Notes: a model not told the origin generated them from the sequence alone. Counted from the stretch's first letter, positions 35,593 to 44,414 are shown. The stretch: DNA of 64,000 nucleotides from PALSA-270 sp963770915 (GCA_963770915.1 CAVYRG010000001.1:3348001-3412000); one strand, 5' to 3'. Program-made: numbers and translations.

Positions 35593-36420
35593 TTAATCAG
35601 TCTTGCTCCTAGTGGCACCGTGTCCCATGTGTACTCGCTTAAGAATCTTGGGTTTCCTACGCAAACGTTCCCAGTCTTTTGGATCGACACGCAATACCTG
35701 GACCGCTCCGATGCCCGAGAGATTCACAAATGCCCCATGATAAGAGACGGCCCCATAGCGGAATAATCGTGCCAGAACTGCTAATGCGTGGTTTGCCAAG
35801 GTTGGATTGACGAACGGTTCCTGCCGGTCAAGTGCTTCCGCCGCACTGCAACTAGGGAGACTTTCGTCCTCGGAATCAACCTGAATCACTTCAGGGAAGA
35901 GCTCCGCGATCGTACGTAATCGGAGCCGGTGCCGCCGGTTTCGGCGGTTCAGTGGCTCTCCAAGCACAAATTGACCGCTGTCAGCGTTGTTGCCGAGGTC
36001 CAGCCAGTAGTCGACTTCACTCCAATCCTCGGCGCACTTTGCAATGGCCGCTCGTGCCTTTCGAGTGTCGACACAGCCGATCACGATGTCCACTCCGTCA
36101 AACCTGCGTTTCGGATCGAGCTTTTCTGGAATGCCTTGCCAGTCCAGGCCCCAAAACATGTTGAGCCGGTTGGCAAGAACCACAGATTTATGCAGACCAA
36201 TCTCAGATTGACTGAACGGCTGGCGCACACAGTTGGTCGGAGAGATCACATCGGGGTCGAGCAAGGTGACATGGAGTCCCTCTGGATGCCCATACGCCAA
36301 CAATGCCTGGTGCAGATACACCAGTCCTGCTGCAATCGCGCTCCCGTTGCCACCGCAGCCCACAACCAGCACGCGGACTCTGTGCTTCAGCAATTCGGGA
36401 TGAATCTGGTGCGTTTCCAT
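35593..36420 (-). CDS. PRTRC system ThiF family protein
   Basis: A 275-residue E1-like adenylating enzyme. From the ATG at 36420 the nucleotide-binding core reads LKHRVRVLVVGCGGNGSAIA, then LLDPDVISPTNCVRQPFSQS and DIVIGCVDTRKARAAIAKCA, matching ThiF/MoeB/UBA1 adenylation domains (GxGGxG, the DxDxVxxxNxxRQ motif, the CVD loop). In PRTRC cassettes this protein lies beside proteins B and F, exactly as here. The acceptor is presumably a small ubiquitin-like protein; PRTRC C or E are candidates, but this is unproven. A GTG at 36435 is an alternative start. Confidence 0.88.
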   Translation of the reverse strand: METHQIHPELLKHRVRVLVVGCGGNGSAIAAGLVYLHQALLAYGHPEGLHVTLLDPDVISPTNCVRQPFSQSEIGLHKSVVLANRLNMFWGLDWQGIPEKLDPKRRFDGVDIVIGCVDTRKARAAIAKCAEDWSEVDYWLDLGNNADSGQFVLGEPLNRRNRRHRLRLRTIAELFPEVIQVDSEDESLPSCSAAEALDRQEPFVNPTLANHALAVLARLFRYGAVSYHGAFVNLSGIGAVQVLRVDPKDWERLRRKPKILKRVHMGHGATRSKTD

Positions 36421-36424
36421 GACT

Positions 36425-37138
36425 TCATCCTTCACCTCTTCTTTCCACGAACTCCCGAAGGCTCTGTTTGCTCTCAGCGAGGAACTTCACAGGAAAGGCG
36501 CGCTTTCGTCCCGCCAGGCAGGACCACAATCCGAGGAAGCCGCCAGGATGAGTGGTCAATCGTACTGCGCCGCTTGGGTGCGTAAATTCGCTGGCGAAAT
36601 ACGCGCTCTCCCAGCCTGCCAGGGAAGCGACGCCTGTCTCATCCGGAACTCGCATACTTCCAAGACAGACCCGTCCGTGCGCATCGGTGTTCCAGTAAGG
36701 AGCACTCCTGAGTGGCGTGTTGGCGCGTGGCCGGCGATTCTCCGTGAGCGCGCGCACAAACAGTTCACGTCCTTGGATCATGAAGACCAGAGCAGGATGG
36801 GGATACATCTTCCCGTTCAGCACCTTGGTCTCTGCATTCCCATCGCCGAAGAACATTAACCGCGGTCGCGCCCGGCTCCACCAGGCGATCAGATCCGGTG
36901 TTCGTGCTAGCACATGTTCCGGCAAGACTTCTGCTGCCATGCTTGCCCCTAGACCCTTGGCAAGTGTTTCCAGAAACCCTGTCGTCACAGACTGGCCGGC
37001 GGTTAAGTACGGCGCCTGATTTGGCCGATGCTTCACTTCGTGTAACGAGGCGAAGGCCCGAGAACCATCCTGGTACAGCAGAATTGCCTGCTTGAGCGCG
37101 AAAGTCCGGTTATCTCCGATTCTTATGTGTGTGTTCAT
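36425..37138 (-). CDS. PRTRC system protein B
   Basis: A 237-residue protein with the features of PRTRC protein B: ALKQAILLYQDGSRAFASLH, YLTAGQSVTTGFLETLAKGL, PEHVLARTPDLIAWWSRARP, NGKMYPHPALVFMIQGRELF and NTDAHGRVCLGSMRVPDETG. Family members are found only in the ParB-related/ThiF-related cassette of plasmids and ICEs, and no activity is established. Its start overlaps the stop of protein F by four bases and its stop is four bases before ThiF, so F-B-ThiF form one translationally coupled unit. Confidence 0.85.
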   Translation of the reverse strand: MNTHIRIGDNRTFALKQAILLYQDGSRAFASLHEVKHRPNQAPYLTAGQSVTTGFLETLAKGLGASMAAEVLPEHVLARTPDLIAWWSRARPRLMFFGDGNAETKVLNGKMYPHPALVFMIQGRELFVRALTENRRPRANTPLRSAPYWNTDAHGRVCLGSMRVPDETGVASLAGWESAYFASEFTHPSGAVRLTTHPGGFLGLWSCLAGRKRAFPVKFLAESKQSLREFVERRGEG

Positions 37139-38235
37139 GGCCGACCCTCGCGGGTAATCACGCCATCATCATTCCCGGGCATCAAGTCAATCAGACGGCT
37201 TGCCGCGGCCAATGTCTCGCAGGCGACTGCGAGGGTTCGGAAGCCCTGGCGTACATGCGACGAGTTCGAAAGCTGGAGGGGAATGATCAGATTCGGATGC
37301 GGCGTGGTCTCCATAGCGGTCTGAGCCTCATCATCAAAGCACCCAACCACGGCATCTCCTTGGGTAAATGCAGCAAGCAGACACGGCAGTGGAGGATTGG
37401 CATCCATCAACTGCTCTCCCATATCCTCAGTAAAGTGCGGCCGCTTGGCCCGACTTGAGACCCGGCACAAATCGACTAGACCTCGGATCAAAGCCTGCAA
37501 CTCGGGTTTTCCGATGCCTCGGGCCAGTTCCTTCAAGCTTCGAAAACTTAATGCAGCTTCTTTCAAACACTTCGGCGTACATCCTTCAATATCCGGAACC
37601 TCATACTGCTCGCGATCCTCTTCACCCTCGTACCACTCGCGCAGCATGTCCACGCGCTCTTCCGCGTCGTGGTAGTCATAAACTCGGACCCACCGGTTGA
37701 GTGATCCCGCAAAATGCATGAAAAAGGCTGATGGAAGGCGTGGATGAACGGTTTCCAGCAATTCAAGGGTTGGTTTCATTTGCACAGGTGCTGCACCGTC
37801 TGGATCGACGATTAGATAGAGCGTTCCTTCGGGTCCTCGCTCATCCGCGTAGTCAACCAGCCGGTCGCTGAGGGTGAGATCGAGGTCAAACCGTCGGTCA
37901 ATTGCCCCTCCACCATGCTCGCGGGCCCAACGTTGAAGAGTCAGGGACACGTACTTGGCCGCATCTCTTCCGCTTTTCTCCCAGTCCTCCACGGCCGCGA
38001 TATTGGACTTCACCAGGAGTTCAGCCAGGGAAAGGAGTTCGCGGTCGTCCCCCGCGAAACGTTGTTCAAGCGGAATCCTTTCCAAGGTAGGCAATACGAC
38101 TTCACATGCTGGGGCCATCAGTAGGTCGGCGGTAGGACTCCTCCGGGTGGCGGAAGGCGTTTCCCGCCGCGCCAGCGAGAACACTGGTCGACCGCTCTGG
38201 CCAAGAGTGCTGAGGACATTTGCAGTTCCTGACAT
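37135..38235 (-). CDS. PRTRC system protein F
   Basis: A 366-residue protein from the ATG at 38235, behind GGGAGG. It has a disordered start, then VEDWEKSGRDAAKYVSLTLQ, LYLIVDPDGAAPVQMKPTLE, HFAGSLNRWVRVYDYHDAEE and MLREWYEGEEDREQYEVPDI. The position before protein B and the DxDDAEER-like acidic run fit PRTRC protein F. No catalytic motif is visible. It leads the F-B-ThiF unit; its own upstream region was interrupted by the chromate island. Confidence 0.75.
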   Translation of the reverse strand: MSGTANVLSTLGQSGRPVFSLARRETPSATRRSPTADLLMAPACEVVLPTLERIPLEQRFAGDDRELLSLAELLVKSNIAAVEDWEKSGRDAAKYVSLTLQRWAREHGGGAIDRRFDLDLTLSDRLVDYADERGPEGTLYLIVDPDGAAPVQMKPTLELLETVHPRLPSAFFMHFAGSLNRWVRVYDYHDAEERVDMLREWYEGEEDREQYEVPDIEGCTPKCLKEAALSFRSLKELARGIGKPELQALIRGLVDLCRVSSRAKRPHFTEDMGEQLMDANPPLPCLLAAFTQGDAVVGCFDDEAQTAMETTPHPNLIIPLQLSNSSHVRQGFRTLAVACETLAAASRLIDLMPGNDDGVITREGRP

Positions 38236-38316
38236 TGCAGGAACCTCCCGAGTGTGGTCTGACCGTGCGAGTTCCGGTCTGCTGCCAGTTTCCGAAATTC
38301 CCGCAAGACCATCTCT

Positions 38317-38463
38317 TTACTTTTGTCGCTGGAACAATTCCTTTCCTGGTGTCGAGCCCTCATGTGGGTATCTCTCGCATTCAGACCGTTTCTTTGCAGC
38401 TTTGCATTCCAGGATCAGTTTGGCGGTATGCTCGATGCCGACTCGAGACTGGTTCGCGTCCAT
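38317..38463 (-). CDS. Short possible ORF between PRTRC F and the chromate island
   Basis: A 48-residue frame starting MDANQSRVGIEHTAKLILEC, with two Cys-containing helices. GGGAGG precedes the ATG at a short spacing. It may be a small element gene or the end of one cut by the inserted island. Support is weak. Confidence 0.3.
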   Translation of the reverse strand: MDANQSRVGIEHTAKLILECKAAKKRSECERYPHEGSTPGKELFQRQK

Positions 38464-38647
38464 CGGCCTCCCGCCGCGCCCAAGCCACGGACCAGATCTC
38501 CCTTGAGCGGGCAAGCCGGCGTCCGCAGCCTTACATCATGGGTTCGCTGAGACGTCGGCTGTTCGATGTGCCAACACTTTCAGTTCAGTGGCTCTTCCTT
38601 CGAAGTTCAGTGGCTGCCAGTTTGGTGGCGAACTGCAGCAGTTACAC

Positions 38648-38679
38648 TTGACCCTGGAATCAATTCCAGGGTGTATGCT
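38648..38679 (+). promoter_or_regulatory. MerR-type promoter/operator of the chrA operon
   Basis: A perfect dyad ACCCTGGAAT-CA-ATTCCAGGGT (38651-38672) sits between a -35 TTGACC (38648-38653) and a -10 TATGCT (38674-38679). The spacer is 20 bp, the overlong spacing that MerR regulators correct by DNA distortion. The merR start is 21 bases downstream, so the operon is probably autoregulated and induced by a metal. Confidence 0.85.
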
Positions 38680-38699
38680 CGATTCGAAAGGGAGAAGGT

Positions 38700-39164
38700 G
38701 TGCATTCCGGCGAACTAGCGAATCTCACGGGCGTCAGCACTGACACGCTAAGACACTATGAAAGATTGGGTCTCCTGCCGAAACCACCGCGGACTGACGG
38801 CGGATATCGTGACTATCCTGGCGATGCACTGGCGCGGGTTCGCCTGATTCGGCGTGCTTTGAGCGTGGGCTTTTCGCTGCCGGAGCTAACGGTAATCCTG
38901 AAAATGCGTGACGGCGGACAGGCTCCCTGCCATCGAGTTCGGACAATGGCAGAATCTAAGCTTCAACAAGTCAAACAACAAATCAAGAACCTCAGCGAAA
39001 TGCGTGAGCAGCTCGAAGGATTGCTACGGGATTGGAACATCAAGCTGGCTCACACCCGCACGGGAGAACCGGCAAGGTTACTAGAGGCTCTGCCGCAAGA
39101 AACTGCGGGAATCCGCCTGCGCTCCCCTCTCACCCACAGGAATAGAAAGGAAGGCCGGCCTTGA
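38700..39164 (+). CDS. MerR family transcriptional regulator
   Basis: A 154-residue regulator, GTG start, with GGGAGAAGG before it. The winged HTH is MHSGELANLTGVSTDTLRHY with ERLGLLPKPPRTDGGYRDYP, followed by the dimer helix (MAESKLQQVKQQIKNLSEMR). The APCHRV cysteine and histidine near residue 78 lie where MerR-type metal sensors place a ligand, so a metal or oxyanion-linked signal is likely. It is first in an operon with a methyltransferase-like membrane protein and ChrA. This differs from usual chr loci, which use ChrB. Confidence 0.9.
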   Translation: MHSGELANLTGVSTDTLRHYERLGLLPKPPRTDGGYRDYPGDALARVRLIRRALSVGFSLPELTVILKMRDGGQAPCHRVRTMAESKLQQVKQQIKNLSEMREQLEGLLRDWNIKLAHTRTGEPARLLEALPQETAGIRLRSPLTHRNRKEGRP

Positions 39165-39207
39165 AGGATTCTGGTCCCCATCGCCTCTTCTTCTGGAGGT
39201 CCTCGCC

Positions 39208-40386
39208 ATGAGCAAGTCAAAGGCAATCTTGAGTAGTGCGATCGTCCTTTATTTTGTGATCTGCTTTGAAATCCTAATAATGATCAGCCCCTTTGCCGGC
39301 TTCTTCTATTCCGCCTTCAATCCGGTGCTCCTTGGCTTGACGAAATACCCTGCCACGAAGTGGCTGAGCGCTTTCTTCTTCACGCATATGGTTGTGCCGC
39401 CCAACGGGCCTCTCAAATTTGTGCGTGTAATGGGGTCGGCGCTTTTTGTGTTCGGAATCGTCGTGTTCTTCATTTGTGCGATTCAGGTTTACGGGCACAA
39501 GTTTCTTAAGAGAGGGGCCGTTCTGAAAGGGCTGTATCGCTGGATAAGACATCCCCAGTACCTCGGTCTTGGCGCTGCCGGCGCCGGCCTTGCGATCCTA
39601 TGGCCAAGGTTCATCGTGGTGGTTTTGTGGCTCGTGATGATCCTGGTCTACTACGCACTGTCCAAAGATGAAGAACGGCGGATGCTGGGACAGTATCCGG
39701 AAACCTACAGTGGATACATGGCAAGAACGGGAATGTTTCTGCCCAAGAAGCTTGAGGGTCCCATTGCCTTCTCATCCACCGCGGGCAAGGTCACACTGTT
39801 CATGCTGATGGCCCTCTGCGCCATTGGCGGGGCCTTTCTTCTGCGGGCTTACACCGTGAGACATCTTCCTCTCTGGACAAACTCGAATGTGGTTGCCCTG
39901 GCGGTCATGCCCGAAGATGACCTGATGATGCAACACCGGATGCCAGAGGTTTTTAAGTTACAAGAGGTCAGATCAAGGCTGAACGCGAACGATTCGTACG
40001 TTGTCTACTTTTTGCCCACCAACTACGTGATGCAGGGCCTGATTGCCAACACCGGCGGTGATTGGCAGCTCTATAAACACCATCACACAATCGCCAGGTT
40101 CGCCGACTGGGTGTTTCATCCTTTTGGCCACTTGGGAGGACCGCAGCATTCCGTCTTCGACCTAAGCACTCATTCCGAACACGGCATGTCGGGCTCGATA
40201 AGACGATTGATCTTCTTGAAGGTCTCGGGCGTCGTTGTTTCTAATCCAGGCGACGTATTTGCGGTGAGCGCCACGCGGACACCGGATTTCATGATCGATC
40301 TGGATGTACACGACCTCAATATCGTCGATCTAAAAACTCTGCCTGTGGAGACTGCCTGGGGCAGAGTGCCGACGCCTGCCTTCTGA
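39208..40386 (+). CDS. Isoprenylcysteine methyltransferase-like membrane protein
   Basis: A 392-residue membrane protein. Helices at about 9-30, 40-60 and 75-95 are followed by KGLYRWIRHPQYLGLGAAGA, the ICMT/PEMT signature (RHPxYxG), and DEERRMLGQYPETYSGYMAR, which in this family contacts S-adenosylmethionine. A further helix (LFMLMALCAIGGAFLLRAY) and a soluble C-terminal domain of about 180 residues follow. The substrate is unknown; methylation of a lipid or metal species is possible. Its place between MerR and ChrA suggests a role in metal resistance. Confidence 0.75.
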   Translation: MSKSKAILSSAIVLYFVICFEILIMISPFAGFFYSAFNPVLLGLTKYPATKWLSAFFFTHMVVPPNGPLKFVRVMGSALFVFGIVVFFICAIQVYGHKFLKRGAVLKGLYRWIRHPQYLGLGAAGAGLAILWPRFIVVVLWLVMILVYYALSKDEERRMLGQYPETYSGYMARTGMFLPKKLEGPIAFSSTAGKVTLFMLMALCAIGGAFLLRAYTVRHLPLWTNSNVVALAVMPEDDLMMQHRMPEVFKLQEVRSRLNANDSYVVYFLPTNYVMQGLIANTGGDWQLYKHHHTIARFADWVFHPFGHLGGPQHSVFDLSTHSEHGMSGSIRRLIFLKVSGVVVSNPGDVFAVSATRTPDFMIDLDVHDLNIVDLKTLPVETAWGRVPTPAF

Positions 40387-40396
40387 GCGCAGTGCA

Positions 40397-41602
40397 GTGA
40401 CAGACGTGAGCCAACCAGAATCGGAAAGGCGGCAGCTTTCTCTTCTCCGTCTCGCGCTGGAATTTCTGAAGATCGGTACCATCGGATTTGGCGGCGGGAT
40501 GGCGATCATTGCTCTCATGGAGCATGAACTCGTACGGAAGCGCCGTGTCATCGAAGCTGATGAGTTTCTTCATGGATTGGGACTCAGTCAGATCTTGGGG
40601 CCATTTGCAGTCAATACCGCTCTGTTTACTGGCTACCGGCTATATGGAACTCTCGGAGGACTGGTTTCGGCGTGCGCCTTCCTAGCACCATCGCTTGTCC
40701 TGGTTCTCGTCCTCTCCTGGCTCTACTTCTCCTATCACGCGATTCCGGCGTTGCAGGGCGCGGTTGCAGGCCTCGGACCGGTCGTAATAGGGCTAATACT
40801 GAGTGCGGCATGGTCGATGGGCAGGAAGGCCGTGCAATCGTGGATGGCCGCGGTGCTGTGTGCGGCGGCCACCGTTGCAGGCTTGTACAGAATTAACGCC
40901 GTCTATGTCCTCGTCGCGGCAGGCATTCTCGGCTTAACGCTTGGATCGCGCCTCGGCGGAGCGGATGGCTCTCCGCACGTTCCTGCTGAACCCAAGGTAG
41001 AGGTAGTGAGGAAAGTGAGGAAAGAATCGGGCATCGGCGCCCTGATGTGGCCTCCCTTGCTTTCGGTGACAGCTGCAGGCGCTTCGCTGATGCAAGTCTT
41101 CGTCATATTCTTCACGATTGGTCTTGTGTTCTTCGGCGGGGGATTCGTCCTCATACCCGTTCTGCACCAGACACTGGTTGTGAAGCTAGGCTGGCTCAGG
41201 CCTCAGGAATTTATCGACGGCATCGCTATCAGTAATCTCACGCCCGGGCCAATTTCCGTGTTGGCCACGTTTGCTGGCTATCGACTCCGGGGCATTACGG
41301 GAGCGCTAGTCGCGACCGGCGCCCTTTACTTGCCTGCCGTACTGTTGATGCTGGTGCTGTGCCATGAATACGAACGGCTGAAGCATCGCAAGGAGATGCA
41401 GGCGTTCCTGGCCGGCCTGATCCCTGCGGTGATTGGGCTGGTGTTGAGCACCGCCATACTTCTGGCGTCTGCTACGCTGCACTCTTGGGAGGCCTTCGCT
41501 TTTGCGGGTCTTGCGCTCCTGGTTCTCATTCGGTGGAGAGTCCATCCGGTGCTGGTACTGGCGATGGGCGCGGCGGCCGGAGCCACCGCTATTCTTCCCT
41601 AA
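40397..41602 (+). CDS. chrA: Chromate efflux transporter, CHR family
   Basis: A 401-residue long-chain CHR transporter with two homologous halves. The N half has FLKIGTIGFGGGMAIIALME and GLSQILGPFAVNTALFTGYR. The C half has FFTIGLVFFGGGFVLIPVLH and AISNLTPGPISVLATFAGYR. FGGG and GPxxVxxxFxGYR are the family repeats. It should export chromate, possibly with sulfate antagonism. It starts 10 bases after the methyltransferase-like gene. The operon splits PRTRC genes, showing that it was inserted into the element backbone. Confidence 0.9.
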   Translation: MTDVSQPESERRQLSLLRLALEFLKIGTIGFGGGMAIIALMEHELVRKRRVIEADEFLHGLGLSQILGPFAVNTALFTGYRLYGTLGGLVSACAFLAPSLVLVLVLSWLYFSYHAIPALQGAVAGLGPVVIGLILSAAWSMGRKAVQSWMAAVLCAAATVAGLYRINAVYVLVAAGILGLTLGSRLGGADGSPHVPAEPKVEVVRKVRKESGIGALMWPPLLSVTAAGASLMQVFVIFFTIGLVFFGGGFVLIPVLHQTLVVKLGWLRPQEFIDGIAISNLTPGPISVLATFAGYRLRGITGALVATGALYLPAVLLMLVLCHEYERLKHRKEMQAFLAGLIPAVIGLVLSTAILLASATLHSWEAFAFAGLALLVLIRWRVHPVLVLAMGAAAGATAILP

Positions 41603-41741
41603 ATGCCTCTGTATATTAGCGGTGACCTTCCATGCACTCCCCGTCTTCCATTCCGGGGGTCTGTGTTGCGTCATCGTTTTTTCCGCCGATGCCAGCATCG
41701 CGCGACAGGCATCATTTTCTCGCGGCTCCCTACGTTCAGAG

Positions 41742-41948
41742 TCACCCTTTCGTCCCAATCGCTCGCACAAAGCTGTATTGCAGGTAATCTCCAGTTGCTT
41801 CGGGACCGGTGATAGCGGCCGTCGCCAGTTCGGGATATTGGTGGCTGTAGACGGCCTTTACTTCCTCAGGGGTCATTCTCGTGTCTGGATCCGGCAGTTT
41901 CACACCGTTGTACGTGAAGCTGCGCGATAAAGACTTTGCTTCGATCAT
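41742..41948 (-). CDS. PRTRC system protein C
   Basis: A 68-residue protein starting MIEAKSLSRSFTYNGVKLPD, with PDTRMTPEEVKAVYSHQYPE and LATAAITGPEATGDYLQYSF, ending RAIGTKG. The conserved FxYNGxxLPDPDxxMxPExVxxxY and the GTKG end identify PRTRC C. A C-terminal glycine-containing tail is notable beside an E1-like ThiF protein: it could be a ubiquitin-like conjugation partner, although a diglycine end is lacking. The start overlaps the protein E stop by four bases. Confidence 0.9.
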   Translation of the reverse strand: MIEAKSLSRSFTYNGVKLPDPDTRMTPEEVKAVYSHQYPELATAAITGPEATGDYLQYSFVRAIGTKG

Positions 41949-42394
41949 GAAGTCGTTCCTCCTTCTGTTTTCGCCTCCGGGGCCGGTTCCACGGTTTGGG
42001 AGTGTCCCGCGAACAGGCTCGGGGTTATGTCAGGTTCGCTCTTCGTCGAGTGTACGGATTCTTCGTTATTCTTTGGCGGATCGGATTTTGGTGCCGGCTG
42101 CGTAGTCTTCACCTTCTGGCGTGCAGCCTTTGCTGCCGCGTCCATTTCTGCCTTCACCTCCGCCAGCGTGTTACGCAACTCCACGTGCGAGTGCACGTAA
42201 CTGGCAAGATGGCTGCCGAGTTCGGCGTCCAGTTCCTCGGCTGATCCAGTGAAGCTCAGAGGCGTCGTCAAAGCCTGATCTTCGCCTTCTTTCGCTTTCG
42301 CAGGTATGAGGTTGACCTTGAGCTTTCCGTCAATGTTGGCGACCGTGATGAGCACGGTCCGGTCTTTTAGTAATGGAACAAGTTCAACAAACAC
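41945..42394 (-). CDS. PRTRC system protein E
   Basis: A 149-residue protein starting from GTG at 42394, behind AAGGAGG. MFVELVPLLKDRTVLITVAN, LKVNLIPAKAKEGEDQALTT and PLSFTGSAEELDAELGSHLA make up the conserved half. A low-complexity Lys/Pro/Ser/Glu-rich tail follows. This matches PRTRC E, usually the first gene of the cassette and followed by C, as here. Function unknown. Confidence 0.85.
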   Translation of the reverse strand: MFVELVPLLKDRTVLITVANIDGKLKVNLIPAKAKEGEDQALTTPLSFTGSAEELDAELGSHLASYVHSHVELRNTLAEVKAEMDAAAKAARQKVKTTQPAPKSDPPKNNEESVHSTKSEPDITPSLFAGHSQTVEPAPEAKTEGGTTS

Positions 42395-42660
42395 ATGGCC
42401 TCCTTAGTTAAGCGTGTTATGAGGTTGCAAGAGGAGCGACCTCTGGGTTCTGAAGAAGCGCCGGCACGGGCACTCAACAAAAGGAAACGTCTGAAACGTT
42501 GCGTGCCCGTGCCTGTCTGTGGCTCTACCGAGAGTGAAGAGAGTTCCACAGGTCTCTATGATTGCGAGGTGTGTCCATACAATCGGATCCTTCACGAACA
42601 AAAATGCGAATGTGCAGGGCATGGAAATTGAGAGTAGGATATGTTTCGTTTTCGGCGACT

Positions 42661-43881
42661 ATGTTTACGACAAGCGACTCGTTTACAGCCCATATACGCA
42701 GGCTCTCAACCGCCGGGTCGCTACTATACATCCGCATTGCAAATTCCGACATTTCGCGGCTGAAGCTTCGGCATGGTCAAGCCGTTGAAATAGACTTGGG
42801 TTCGGTTCGCGTCACAGGCACGGTGAAAACTTCCGGAGGGTCCCCGTGGCTAGCGCCGTGCCCTGGAAGTTCAAATGCCGCGATCACCTCAGCACTACGC
42901 GCAGCCAGCCTTGGTCACGGGATGGACGTGCTGGCGTTGCTGCGCTTTCTAGGCCCGAGCCCTACTGGGGGCGATTCTGCTTGTGTTGGGGGTCAAGCAT
43001 CCTCGCGCCCTGTCTCGTCGAATGATCAACTGCCACCATCGTTTCGCGTACGGAACGCACGAGGGCAACTGGTATCGGAGCAAGAACTATGGGATCGAAT
43101 CACCAAGCACCTCACTACTTTTCTCCCAACGTGGCGTAGCCGCATCGCTGAGTTCGGCCAGGTGACCGCTGTAGAAAGAAGACTTAACGGCGACCGATGG
43201 AGCGACAACGAGGTTTTTGAGGGAATAGTGCTTGGATTGCTATCCAACTCCATCGACTGGGCAAAGATACAGGCGGTGCGCCCCAACCTCAGTGGGCCAT
43301 TCGTGGGGTTCAGCCCTGCTGAGTACGAGAAACTTGACGACGGCGGTGTCGGCCGTCTTATAACCTGGTTCAGCGATCACGGTGCTACGCTTCCCTATAA
43401 TGGAGAATCTCTTCGTAGACTCAGACAAACTGCCGCCCAGTTGTGTACATATAGTCGAGAGCATGGTTGCCTAGAGCGGTTTTTGGATGAGCTCTTTCAG
43501 GCGAATGGAGCCGACGCGAAGCGCCTCGCACTCGCACTCGGCGGTGCGGGAAGCGTCCACAAGCTTGCTGGTTTAGGCATCCCGCTCGTCGCAGAAGCTC
43601 TAAAGAACATCGGCTACGATTTGGCCAAGCCGGACCGACACATCAATCGGGCAGCAGCCTGCTTCGGCATCGTCCAATTTCCTCGATGGCGTGATGCGAG
43701 CGCTCGAAAGGCTCCCATGCTCAGTCAAGCAGACCTCCTGACCGTAATGCAGGCAATGGAAATGTTCTCACGCAAGGTTGGCCAGCTTGTCACGTTTGTT
43801 GACAATGCCGTTTGGCTCCTTTGTGCCAAGAGCGGATTATGGATGAGCAATGCAGATCTCGTTGCGCTTTCGTCCAAATAA
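42661..43881 (+). CDS. Hypothetical protein with HhH-GPD glycosylase-like C-terminus
   Basis: A 406-residue protein from the ATG at 42661; the start is uncertain because no clear ribosome site is present. Residues about 15-60 form a small beta-rich N-terminal domain (SLLYIRIANSDISRLKLRHG). The C-terminal half reads SDNEVFEGIVLGLLSNSIDW, LALALGGAGSVHKLAGLGIP, LVAEALKNIGYDLAKPDRHI and NRAAACFGIV. Its helix-loop-helix with GIP...AEALKNxGYD and KPDRHIxR resembles 3-methyladenine DNA glycosylase and other HhH-GPD proteins, which remove damaged or modified bases. It sits alone, plus strand, between PRTRC E and ssb, so it is cargo. Confidence 0.55.
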   Translation: MFTTSDSFTAHIRRLSTAGSLLYIRIANSDISRLKLRHGQAVEIDLGSVRVTGTVKTSGGSPWLAPCPGSSNAAITSALRAASLGHGMDVLALLRFLGPSPTGGDSACVGGQASSRPVSSNDQLPPSFRVRNARGQLVSEQELWDRITKHLTTFLPTWRSRIAEFGQVTAVERRLNGDRWSDNEVFEGIVLGLLSNSIDWAKIQAVRPNLSGPFVGFSPAEYEKLDDGGVGRLITWFSDHGATLPYNGESLRRLRQTAAQLCTYSREHGCLERFLDELFQANGADAKRLALALGGAGSVHKLAGLGIPLVAEALKNIGYDLAKPDRHINRAAACFGIVQFPRWRDASARKAPMLSQADLLTVMQAMEMFSRKVGQLVTFVDNAVWLLCAKSGLWMSNADLVALSSK

Positions 43882-43985
43882 TGAGCAATTGGAAAGGCTG
43901 TGCACACGGCGAATCCATCTGACGGTAGCGACGCTGTCCAACGGCATGACCGCAAGAAGAAGCCTTGGTTATTAACATTTCAGTG

Positions 43986-44414
43986 TCAGAACGGAATGTC
44001 GTCGTCCACTGGTGTAGGGACGGAGTCCGGGGTGGATTCTTCACCCGCGGTGGTTTGTGTGTCTTCCTGGCCATTCTCTCGTGAACTGAGCAGAAGGATC
44101 TCCCGGGCAACAATCTCGGTTCGATATCTCTTTTCCCGCGTTTGCTTGTCCTCCCACGTGGACGTTTGCAGCTTGCCTTCCACGTAGAGCTTCGAGCCCT
44201 TGTGGACGTACTCTCCGATGATCTCAGCCAAACGCTGCCATGCCACAACGCTGTGCCATTCCGTCCTGTCTTGCCACTGCTCGTTTCTGTTCTTGAACCG
44301 TTCGTTTGTAGCGAGACTCACTTTCGCTACGGGAACGCCGCTGGCCGTGTATTTCACTTCCGGATCTTGGCCGACGTTTCCCACCAGAATTACTTTGTTT
44401 ACGCTCTTAGCCAT
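43986..44414 (-). CDS. ssb: Single-stranded DNA-binding protein
   Basis: A 142-residue SSB from the ATG at 44414 with GGAG upstream. The OB fold is seen as VNKVILVGNVGQDPEVKYTA, VAKVSLATNERFKNRNEQWQ, DRTEWHSVVAWQRLAEIIGE, YVHKGSKLYVEGKLQTSTWE and YRTEIVAREILLLS. The acidic tail ends PVDDDIPF, the classic protein-interaction tip. It protects single strands during transfer and replication of the element, and is next to the TSCPD-domain gene. Confidence 0.95.
   Translation of the reverse strand: MAKSVNKVILVGNVGQDPEVKYTASGVPVAKVSLATNERFKNRNEQWQDRTEWHSVVAWQRLAEIIGEYVHKGSKLYVEGKLQTSTWEDKQTREKRYRTEIVAREILLLSSRENGQEDTQTTAGEESTPDSVPTPVDDDIPF

Noticed and set aside
38236..38700. Possible PRTRC protein A remnant between F and the chromate island
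   Set aside because: No JAMM/Mov34-like motif could be found in any frame, only a 48-codon ORF of unknown nature.
42367..42549. 60-codon minus-strand frame upstream of PRTRC E
   Set aside because: It ends over the start of PRTRC E in a different frame and has no recognisable sequence.
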